Shown: positions 1 through 7,574 of the stretch, one piece after another
How the letters are laid out: each line of letters opens with the position of its first letter
Numbering within the stretch: the first letter of the stretch is position 1
Assembly: GCA_900546265.1 (NCBI GenBank)
Contig: URCA01000034.1
Coordinates: 1 to 38,653 of the forward strand
DNA: 38,653 bases
Source: an uncultured Oscillospiraceae bacterium
GTDB taxonomy: Bacteria > Bacillota > Clostridia > Oscillospirales > Acutalibacteraceae
Reading direction: 5' to 3'
Notes under the pieces: model-generated
What the model was told of the DNA's origin: nothing
The model's database searches: none
The model's input: only the letters and a program-made list of their open reading frames with translations
Position numbers and translations under genes: made by a program

Positions 1-85
1 GAACGGCTCTGCCCGTTCCGGAGTGGTTCAATGTTCTCCCAGCCGTCGGAAATCTTGGATTTCCGTTTACGGCGTGAGGTTATTA
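1..85 (+). repeat. Terminal 85-base repeat, left copy
   Basis: These bases recur in the same orientation at 38569-38653 with 79 of 85 identities (differences at 8, 9, 12, 22, 30 and 66). Two stem-loops are visible: GAACGG (1-6) with CCGTTC (13-18), and CGGAAATC (47-54) with GATTTCCG (58-65), extended by GCCGT (42-46) with ACGGC (69-73). All six differences fall in loops, a bulge or the linker. The same bases also read as an open frame from base 1 to a TAG at 91, so RNA or DNA structure versus coding is unresolved. The true repeat may extend beyond what both copies show. Confidence 0.85.
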
Positions 86-90
86 TACCA
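82..90 (-). promoter_or_regulatory. Possible minus-strand extended -10 at the edge of the left repeat
   Basis: On the minus strand this reads TGGTATAAT, an extended -10 element. Transcription from it would start inside the 85-base repeat and run off the left end of the window. The same nonamer is the best -10 for the lysozyme gene at the other end (38526-38534). No good -35 is visible. Confidence 0.3.
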
Positions 91-133
91 TAGCCGTGGG
101 CAGAAAAGAAGGGCCGCGAATGGAAAAAGACGG

Positions 134-162
134 TTGAATGTCCCGGTGGTTTACGCTATACT
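134..162 (+). promoter_or_regulatory. Sigma-A type promoter for the glycosyltransferase
   Basis: TTGAAT (134-139), a 17-base spacer and TATACT (157-162), 52 bases before the chosen start. It lies downstream of the terminal repeat, so the repeat is not needed for this gene's expression. Confidence 0.6.
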
Positions 163-214
163 AAGGAATACAGCCATTATACGGTGCAAAACAATGCGGA
201 AACGAGGGTTTGTT

Positions 215-1156
215 ATGGGATTGCTGTCCGTCATCGTGCCTTCCTACAACGAGGAGGACAATATCGCCCTGGCCGCCCGCACCGTCGCGCAAATTCTGCA
301 CGACGCGGAGATTCCGTATGAAATTCTGTTCGTGGACGACGGTTCCCGGGACAAGACCTACGCGCGCATCTGCGAGGAGAGTCGGGAGAACCCGAAGGTG
401 CGGGGGCTGAGCTTCAGCCGCAATTTCGGCAAGGAGGCGTCGATTTTCGCCGGGCTGCGGGAGGCCCGGGGGGACTGCTGCGTCATTTTGGACTGCGATT
501 TGCAGTTCCCGCCCAAGGTGATTCCCGACATGTACCGGCTGTGGGAGCAGGGATACGAGGTGGTGGAAGGCATCAAGGCCAGCCGCGGTAAGGAGAGCCT
601 GCTGCATAAATGTTCCGCCGGCGCTTTTTACAAGCTGATCAGCCGCTGCACCCATGTGGACATGCAGTCCTCCTCGGATTTTAAGCTCCTCGATCGCAAA
701 GTGGTGGACGTGCTGGTCGCGCTGCCGGAAAAGGATACCTTTTTTAGGGCGCTGTCCTTCTGGGTCGGGTTTAAAACCGCGTCGGTGGAATTCGAGGTGG
801 AGCAGCGCCGGTTCGGCCAGTCCAAATGGTCGTTCAAGGGGCTGGTAAACTATGCGGTGCAGAATATCACCTCCTTCACCACCGTACCCCTGCAGGCCGT
901 AACGTTTATCGGAACGGTGCTGCTGATCAGTTCGGTGGTGCTGGGAATCCAGACCCTGGTGAAATTCCTGATGGGCCGGGCGGTGGAAGGCTTTACCACT
1001 GTCATTCTGCTGCTGCTGATTATCGGGGGCGCCATCATGATAAGTTTGGGAATTATCGGGCATTATATCGCCAGGATATACGACGAGGTCAAACGACGGC
1101 CCAAATATATCGTGGCCCGCCGCACGGATGAGGGCGTGGAGGAAAAGCCGCGCTGA
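215..1156 (+). CDS. Family 2 glycosyltransferase, GtrB/DPM1-like, membrane-anchored
   Basis: Likely transfers a sugar from a nucleotide donor to polyprenyl phosphate at the cytoplasmic membrane face, supplying a lipid-linked sugar for wall or surface-glycan decoration. The 313-residue product has the GT2 core: SVIVPSYNEE near residues 5-14, DDGS at 41-44 and the metal-binding DCDLQ at 93-97, then RRFGQSKW. Two hydrophobic C-terminal segments follow (about 229-251 and 261-284) with a basic tail, the layout of GtrB, ArnC and CsbB proteins. I chose the ATG at 215 because GAGGG lies six bases upstream and the family motif starts at once; earlier in-frame ATGs (23, 194) lack a ribosome site and would add an unconserved extension. 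It stands alone, with its own promoter; lepA follows with a separate promoter. The acceptor sugar cannot be told from sequence. Confidence 0.85.
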   Translation: MGLLSVIVPSYNEEDNIALAARTVAQILHDAEIPYEILFVDDGSRDKTYARICEESRENPKVRGLSFSRNFGKEASIFAGLREARGDCCVILDCDLQFPPKVIPDMYRLWEQGYEVVEGIKASRGKESLLHKCSAGAFYKLISRCTHVDMQSSSDFKLLDRKVVDVLVALPEKDTFFRALSFWVGFKTASVEFEVEQRRFGQSKWSFKGLVNYAVQNITSFTTVPLQAVTFIGTVLLISSVVLGIQTLVKFLMGRAVEGFTTVILLLLIIGGAIMISLGIIGHYIARIYDEVKRRPKYIVARRTDEGVEEKPR

Positions 1157-1158
1157 GC

Positions 1159-1188
1159 TTGCATCCCCTTGGCGGTTTATGGTAGAAT
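1159..1188 (+). promoter_or_regulatory. Promoter for lepA
   Basis: TTGCAT (1159-1164), an 18-base spacer and TAGAAT (1183-1188), starting directly after the glycosyltransferase stop codon and 38 bases before the lepA start. Confidence 0.5.
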
Positions 1189-1225
1189 ACACGGAGACAA
1201 ACGAACGGCAATTGAGGTGTTGAAT

Positions 1226-3037
<1,812 letters not shown>

Positions 3038-3051
3038 ATAGGATACAAAGG

Positions 3052-3081
3052 GCCGGAGAGCGTGTGCTCTCCGGCTTTTTT
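3052..3081 (+). terminator. Rho-independent terminator of lepA
   Basis: GCCGGAGAGC (3052-3061) pairs with GCTCTCCGGC (3066-3075) around a GTGT loop and is followed by six T. Confidence 0.93.
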
Positions 3082-3103
3082 GTTTAAAAAGTGTCGAAAA
3101 GGG

Positions 3104-3140
3104 TTGACTTTTTGAAAAGAATGGGTTATTATGGAAATAA
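3104..3140 (+). promoter_or_regulatory. perR promoter with overlapping Per-box-like repeat
   Basis: TTGACT (3104-3109), a 17-base spacer and TATTAT (3127-3132) make a near-consensus promoter. A 15-base inverted repeat, TTATT (3126-3130) and AATAA (3136-3140) around ATGGA, overlaps the -10 and matches the known Per box consensus at about 11 positions. This suggests PerR autoregulation and control of the downstream rubrerythrin gene; the operator call is inference. Confidence 0.6.
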
Positions 3141-3183
3141 ATCAGGAATTGTTATCATTCTTAAGTCTGAATGGAAGTTGGCT

Positions 3184-3585
3184 ATGAACTATTCCAGACA
3201 ACGGCAGCTCATCTGGGACGCGGTGACACAGGGCGGCGGGCATCCCACGGCGGAAGAGCTGTATCAGCGGCTTAAGCCGGACAACCCCGCGCTCAGCCTG
3301 GCCACAGTGTACCGCAATCTGCGGCAGCTGGAGGCCTGCGGCCGACTGCGGCGGGTGGCGGTTCCCGATGGCTCCGATCGGTACGACGGGCGGCTGGATC
3401 CCCATGAGCATATGATCTGCGAAACCTGCGGCCGGGCGGTGGATTTATGCCTCGGCCTGGAGCCGGGGCTTCTCGATCAGATCCGGCAGAAGACGGGGGC
3501 GGCAGTGTCGGGCTGCCGGCTGGTCATCTGGGGACAGTGCGAGGCTTGCCGCCGGGCGGACAAATCCGCAAGCGGTTCCATTTAA
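3184..3585 (+). CDS. perR: Peroxide-responsive Fur-family repressor
   Basis: Metal-dependent repressor that loses DNA binding when peroxide oxidises its iron site. The 133-residue product has a winged helix with LSLATVYRNLRQLE (about 38-50), two zinc pairs (C79/C82 and C119/C122), and the regulatory site residues expected for PerR: H20, D68, H74, H76 and D87. Aspartate at the position corresponding to B. subtilis D104 (D87 here, in RAVDL) is the usual discriminator from Fur, which has glutamate. I chose ATG 3184, behind a GGAAG site, because the frame upstream runs through the promoter. The rubrerythrin gene begins 25 bases after the stop, so the two are probably cotranscribed as a peroxide-defence pair. 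The short length is due mainly to a brief N-terminal arm. Confidence 0.88.
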   Translation: MNYSRQRQLIWDAVTQGGGHPTAEELYQRLKPDNPALSLATVYRNLRQLEACGRLRRVAVPDGSDRYDGRLDPHEHMICETCGRAVDLCLGLEPGLLDQIRQKTGAAVSGCRLVIWGQCEACRRADKSASGSI

Positions 3586-3610
3586 TTTTACATAGAAAGA
3601 GGTTATGCAC

Positions 3611-4150
3611 ATGGAAAATCTGAAGGGCACCAAGACCGAGGCCAATCTCGCGGCGGCGTTTGCCGGGGAATCCCAGGCCCGCAACAAGTACACCTATTAC
3701 GCCTCCAAGGCCAAGAAGGACGGGTACGAGCAGATTGCCGCCCTGTTCCTGGAGACCGCCAACAACGAGAAGGAGCACGCGAAAATCTGGTTCAAGCTGC
3801 TGCACGACGGTATCGGTGACACGGCGGCCAACCTGGAGGACGCGGCGGCGGGCGAGAATTACGAGTGGACCGACATGTACGCCACCTTTGCGAAGGAGGC
3901 CCGGGAAGAGGGCTTTGATCACATCGCCTTCCTGTTTGAGGAGGTCGGCAAGATCGAAAAGGAGCACGAGGAGCGGTACCGCAAGCTGCTCAAGAACATC
4001 GAAGAGGGCCGCGTCTTTGAAAAGGACGGCAAGGTGTACTGGCAGTGCGCCAACTGCGGCCATATCCATGAGGGGCTCGAAGCGCCGGAGGTTTGCCCGG
4101 TGTGTTCCCATCCCCGCGCCTATTTCCAGATGGTCGCGAAGAATTATTGA
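3611..4150 (+). CDS. rbr: Rubrerythrin (NADH peroxidase component)
   Basis: Cytoplasmic diiron protein that reduces hydrogen peroxide with electrons delivered through rubredoxin; a main peroxide defence of anaerobes. The 179 residues comprise an N-terminal four-helix ferritin-like domain with ligands E20, E53, H56, E96 or E99, E116 and H119, and a C-terminal rubredoxin-like domain with C146/C149 and C162/C165 binding one iron. The length is slightly short of the classic 190-195 residues but nothing essential is missing. Start is ATG 3611, eight bases after AAAGAGG (3596-3602); the in-frame ATG at 3605 is only two bases from that site. It follows perR by 25 bases and ends in a strong terminator. 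Confidence 0.95.
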   Translation: MENLKGTKTEANLAAAFAGESQARNKYTYYASKAKKDGYEQIAALFLETANNEKEHAKIWFKLLHDGIGDTAANLEDAAAGENYEWTDMYATFAKEAREEGFDHIAFLFEEVGKIEKEHEERYRKLLKNIEEGRVFEKDGKVYWQCANCGHIHEGLEAPEVCPVCSHPRAYFQMVAKNY

Positions 4151-4162
4151 GTCCGTAAAGAA

Positions 4163-4194
4163 GACCGGCCTCCACAGCAGGAGGCCGGTCTTTA
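4163..4194. terminator. Terminator after rubrerythrin
   Basis: GACCGGCCTCC (4163-4173) pairs perfectly with GGAGGCCGGTC (4180-4190), followed by TTTATT. It sits between convergent genes; the minus side has AAAGAAGA upstream (a T-rich run on that strand), so it may also serve the regulator pseudogene. Confidence 0.9.
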
Positions 4195-4854
4195 TTATGG
4201 GAACATGGCGGTCAGAAGGCCGACCAGCCAATCCAAAAGCTGAGGATAAGCGGAACGGATTAGGCGGTGCACCTGTTCGGCGGTCAGGGTGCGGCGGCTG
4301 GAGAAGGCGGGATCCGCCAGGGTGAAGGCGCCGCGGACATCCCGGCCGACAGCCACATGGCCCCTCGCCACGTCCCCGATCGCGACATGGGAGGCCACGG
4401 CGCAGCCGCCGACGGCGAACAGCCCGATGGCCAGCCCACCGACGGCGAACAGGCCGAAAGGCCGCCGCGTGCGACAAATCCAACGGACACCAAACCGGTG
4501 GCCACATTGCCGACGGCCAGAACACCGCGGGCCCGCCGTTTTCCCGGGCCGAGATTGATATGCACCAGGGGCAGGCCGCGCAGAGTCCGCGCGCTTTTGT
4601 ATTCGATGACGGGGCCATGATACCACCAGCCCAGGGACGGCGAGGCCGGCTGCGGTTCCGGGCCGCCCGGGCGCACCAGGGAGTCCATCGTGACGCTGAA
4701 GATGTCGCTGAGCGCCAGCAGCTTATTCCGGCCGGGACTGGCCGGCCTCCCACTTGGACAAGGCCTGGCGGGAAACGCCCACCATCGCCGCCAATTCCTC
4801 CTGTGACAGACCCTTTTCGCGCCGCAGGGTGCGCAGCTTTTCTCCGAATTCCAT
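4195..4854 (-). pseudogene. XRE-family HTH regulator with glycine-rich repeat domain, two frameshifts
   Basis: Three segments in two frames together make one protein of about 220 residues. Segment 1 (4854 down to 4726) is an XRE helix-turn-helix, MEFGEKLRTLRREKGLSQEE through SKWEAGQSRPE, then a TAA at 4723-4725. Segment 2 continues KLLALSDIFSVTMDSLV and a domain with PLVHINLG and AVGN repeats. Segment 3 continues FGLFAVGGLAIGLFAVGG to the stop at 4195. The family normally reads SRPELDKLLALSD here, so about five bases appear lost near 4722-4728; a single T appears lost from a T run near 4456-4461. ATG 4854 has GGAGGG eight bases upstream. The parent is a common Firmicutes regulator with AVGxxAxG repeats. 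Two independent lesions favour a real pseudogene, but sequencing or assembly error is possible. Confidence 0.8.
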
Positions 4855-4889
4855 GGGTTGCCCTCCGTTTCGTGGTTGTCGTTGCCTGT

Positions 4890-4918
4890 ATTGTCTCACA
4901 AGCGGGCCGGTTTGGCAA
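4890..4918 (-). promoter_or_regulatory. Promoter of the XRE pseudogene
   Basis: On the minus strand TTGCCA (4913-4918), a 17-base spacer and GACAAT (4890-4895). A small hairpin, GCAACC (4940-4945) with GGTTGC (4949-4954), lies upstream between this promoter and the preceding gene. Confidence 0.4.
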
Positions 4919-4993
4919 CCAACAGAGGCGGGCATTTCGGCAACCGGTGGTTGCGCGGCGGGCTTTTACCCACGGAAGAGCGCTTTACGGCAC

Positions 4994-5368
4994 TCAGCGG
5001 CGATAATCCTTGGCCCAGTCTTTTTGCAGATCCAGCACCCACTGAATCAGCAGGGGCGAGGCGGCCTGCTCCGACTCGGTAAACCAGGCGGCGGCGCGCA
5101 CCCGGGCGGGCAGCAGCGTCCAGGCCCGGCCGGCCCAGTCCTCCGCCCAGCCGGGCAGGGCGTAATCCGTTTCGGCGGAGGGGGTGCGGATCGTCACCTT
5201 GCCGTCCTGTATCCGATAGTCCATCTGTATACGGGCGTCGCCAAAGGCGGTGCGCCGGGTGTTGTATTCCGCCACCAGGCAGCCGGCGCCGAGGATCAAC
5301 AGGCACAGGGTCAGCATAAAGGCGGAACCGAAGGCGCGCCAGCGGCGCCGGGAGGCTTTTTTACTCAT
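4994..5368 (-). CDS. Small single-pass membrane protein downstream of spoIIP
   Basis: Not recognised. The 124-residue product begins MSKKASRRRWRAF (positive, cytoplasmic side), has one hydrophobic segment at about 14-34, and then an extracytoplasmic domain of about 90 residues rich in Trp, Asp and Arg with no cysteine beyond the membrane segment. ATG 5368 follows AGGAG by nine bases. It starts 32 bases after the spoIIP stop on the same strand with no terminator between, so it is probably cotranscribed from the spoIIP sigma-E promoter in the mother cell. In Bacillus a small membrane protein gene (yqxA) also follows spoIIP, but I see no convincing similarity to YqxA. Confidence 0.65.
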   Translation of the reverse strand: MSKKASRRRWRAFGSAFMLTLCLLILGAGCLVAEYNTRRTAFGDARIQMDYRIQDGKVTIRTPSAETDYALPGWAEDWAGRAWTLLPARVRAAAWFTESEQAASPLLIQWVLDLQKDWAKDYRR

Positions 5369-5400
5369 GGGAGGTCGCTCCTATAGCCGGCGGGGCCGGA

Positions 5401-6528
5401 TTACTTCAGGGTTTGCAGGACTTCTCCCAATGTTTTGCCCAGCATCTGGCCGGAATATACCGCCTCGTCCAGGGTGTTTCCCTCGCTGCCCATTTCCACC
5501 AGCAGGTAGCCGCGGGCCAGGTGCTGGTTATACCGGCTGGCAACCACCGAAACGGGGCGCATCAGGCCCTCGTACTTGGCCACGGCTGCCTTTTGCAGCT
5601 GGAGCGCAAAATGAAAATTGTCCTGCCAATTGGGGTGCGGCAGGGCGGACGTGCTCACGGTGCCCACGATGATCATGGTTTGGGCGGCCTTTTTTCCGTT
5701 GATGGTGACGGTGGGCTTGGCTTTGGTGGTGTTGTCGATCATGATGCCGTCCCGGTGGACGTCCAGCACCACCTGAATACTGGGGTATTGCTTCAGGTTT
5801 TTTTTAACCGTTTCCTCGGAACGGGTATAGGCGCCGGTGTATTTGGGGTTGTCGTGAATGGTGGTGTCGTGAATGACGCCGATGCCCGCGGCGCGCAGCT
5901 CGGCGGCGATGGCCTCGCCCACGGCGCAGACGTTTTTGCTTTCATCCTTGGAGCGGCCGCCGTCCCCCTCGTTATAATAGCCGGCGTAATAGGACATATA
6001 CGCCTCGGTGGTGTGCGTGTGCACAATCAGGACCTGCGGCTCCGCGGAGTTCTTGATTTTAAAATTGGGCTTTATTTGAATTTCCTTGGCGATGTCGAAG
6101 GTTTTGCCGCTGGAGTTCTTGATAGCCACGCCCTGGACAAAATCGGATCCCAGCCCCATTTTCAGCTCTTTCACCACGCCGCCGCCCTCCTTTTTGGGAG
6201 GAATGGTGCCGGTTGTAGGGGGTGTCGTCGTGGAGGTGGTGGGCTGCGAGGTGCCGGATCCGGCGGTAGTGGCGGCGGTGGTGTTGGCGGAGGTGGGCGC
6301 GGTGGTGGCGGCGGCCCCCTTGTCCGGCGTGCGATCCAGGCGCTCACTGAGGGCCTCCGCGCCGCCGGCCGGCTGCATCAGGCCCACCGACAGCATGGCG
6401 GCCGTCCGGCCCCAGGAGGTCAAATCGTCGAGGGAGATATGTCCCACGGCCAGGCCCACGCAGCAGGCGGCGGTCAATATCCCCGCCAGGCGTTTCCCTG
6501 CCTTCTTATAAGCGTCTTTCATTTGCAT
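5401..6528 (-). CDS. spoIIP: Stage II sporulation protein P, engulfment peptidoglycan hydrolase
   Basis: Cell-wall amidase/endopeptidase that works with SpoIID and SpoIIM in the mother-cell membrane to thin septal peptidoglycan and drive engulfment. The 375-residue product has a membrane anchor (about 13-30), a long Thr/Ser/Pro-rich linker (about 68-112), and the SpoIIP catalytic domain with VHTHTTEAY around H170-Y177, H220, VLDVHRD (H258) and the terminal VEMGSEGNTLDEA block. The extended frame upstream to 6681 crosses both the sigma-E promoter (6594-6622) and the terminator of the next gene, so translation must begin downstream; ATG 6528 (MQMKDAYKK) or ATG 6522 are both possible, with AAAGG / GGCAGGG upstream. 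The Thr-rich linker resembles those of the other exported proteins in this window. Confidence 0.92.
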   Translation of the reverse strand: MQMKDAYKKAGKRLAGILTAACCVGLAVGHISLDDLTSWGRTAAMLSVGLMQPAGGAEALSERLDRTPDKGAAATTAPTSANTTAATTAGSGTSQPTTSTTTPPTTGTIPPKKEGGGVVKELKMGLGSDFVQGVAIKNSSGKTFDIAKEIQIKPNFKIKNSAEPQVLIVHTHTTEAYMSYYAGYYNEGDGGRSKDESKNVCAVGEAIAAELRAAGIGVIHDTTIHDNPKYTGAYTRSEETVKKNLKQYPSIQVVLDVHRDGIMIDNTTKAKPTVTINGKKAAQTMIIVGTVSTSALPHPNWQDNFHFALQLQKAAVAKYEGLMRPVSVVASRYNQHLARGYLLVEMGSEGNTLDEAVYSGQMLGKTLGEVLQTLK

Positions 6529-6593
6529 GTCCCTGCCTTTCCGCCCGCCGGACGGCGGGATGTCCCGAGGGTGTGTACCCGTACCAATATCCA

Positions 6594-6622
6594 TGTGTAT
6601 GCGGGTGGCGGCGGGAATATGC
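6594..6622 (-). promoter_or_regulatory. Sigma-E promoter of spoIIP
   Basis: On the minus strand GCATATT (6616-6622), exactly 14 bases, then CATACACA (6594-6601). The sigma-E consensus is KMATATT, 14 bases, CATACANT, so the -35 and spacing fit fully and the -10 at 7 of 8. spoIIP is a known sigma-E target, and the site lies 65 bases before the chosen start codon. Confidence 0.75.
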
Positions 6623-6623
6623 G

Positions 6624-6658
6624 AAAACCGCCCGAACGTTTGTCGTTCGGGCGGTTTT
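6624..6658 (-). terminator. Terminator of the glycyl radical enzyme operon
   Basis: AAAACCGCCCGAACG (6624-6638) pairs with CGTTCGGGCGGTTTT (6644-6658) around TTTGT. It abuts the activase stop codon and insulates spoIIP from this operon. Confidence 0.92.
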
Positions 6659-7561
6659 TCAGGGGTTGAGGAGCCGCACATGCCGGCGCAGAAAGGCCTT
6701 GGCGCTTTTCAAATCGGCCTGTGTGGGGATCCAGTCGGGACGGGCGGCGTTTTCGCGGCCGAGCTGCCGCCCCTTGGAGGCGCCGTAGGTGTGATACGGC
6801 AGCAGTTCGACCCCCTCGGCGTGCCGGAGGGAGGCGTATAGGCCGGCGATGGCCTCCAGGTGCTCCCGCGTCAGGTTCACCGACCGGATGAGGATGCAGC
6901 GCAGCCGGATGGAGGCCCCCTGTTCATCCGCCGCGCGCAGGTTTTTCAAAATCGGCTGCAGGGAAACGCCGGTGTTGGCCAGGTGCCGACCCTCGTCGCT
7001 GTCTTTGAAGTCCCACAGGAACAAATCCGTGACCGGCACCGCCTCGCCCAGCCAGGCTTCCTCGAAAAAGCCGCAGGTTTCCACGGCGGTATGCAGGCCG
7101 GCGGTTTTCGCCTCCCGGAGGAGGCGGCACACCGGGCCGGCGTGAAGCAGGGGTTCCCCGCCGGAAAGGGTGAGGCCGCCGGACTGGCCGAAAAACGCGC
7201 GATCGCGCAGGACGGCGTTCAGGATGTCCCCGATGGATGGTTCGGCCGCGCAGGCCTCCAGCGCCCCGGAGGGACAGGCGCGGGCGCAGGCCATGCACCC
7301 CACGCACGCGTCCCGGTCGATCCGGTGTTCCCCCGAAGAGAGGGCGTGCGCGCCCGCGGGACAGACGCTTTGGCAGGCGCCGCAGCCGATGCACAGGGCT
7401 TCATTATAGAAAAACTCGGGCAGGGCGGACTGGGTTTCCGGGTTATGGCACCACACGCAGCGCAGGGGGCAGCCCTTCAGAAAAACCGTCGTGCGCAGAC
7501 CGGGGCCGTCGTGGGTGCAAAACCGCTGGATTTGGGTCACGGGAAGGCGGTTTTCTCTCAT
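6659..7561 (-). CDS. Glycyl radical enzyme activase (radical SAM, two extra [4Fe-4S] clusters)
   Basis: Uses S-adenosylmethionine to install the glycyl radical on the enzyme encoded just upstream. The 300-residue product carries the radical-SAM triad C31, C35, C38 in the usual CxxxCxxC spacing, then an inserted ferredoxin-like region with C57/C60/C63/C67 and C86/C89/C92/C96. GGEPL follows. That insert is typical of activases for eliminase-type glycyl radical enzymes (CutD, glycerol and 4-hydroxyphenylacetate systems) and is absent from classic PflA. ATG 7561 is preferred over GTG 7570 because GAGG of the ribosome site ends eight bases before it. The gap to the upstream enzyme stop is 13 bases, so the two are translationally close, and a terminator follows immediately. 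Confidence 0.93.
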   Translation of the reverse strand: MRENRLPVTQIQRFCTHDGPGLRTTVFLKGCPLRCVWCHNPETQSALPEFFYNEALCIGCGACQSVCPAGAHALSSGEHRIDRDACVGCMACARACPSGALEACAAEPSIGDILNAVLRDRAFFGQSGGLTLSGGEPLLHAGPVCRLLREAKTAGLHTAVETCGFFEEAWLGEAVPVTDLFLWDFKDSDEGRHLANTGVSLQPILKNLRAADEQGASIRLRCILIRSVNLTREHLEAIAGLYASLRHAEGVELLPYHTYGASKGRQLGRENAARPDWIPTQADLKSAKAFLRRHVRLLNP

Positions 7562-7574
7562 GGACGGCACCCCC

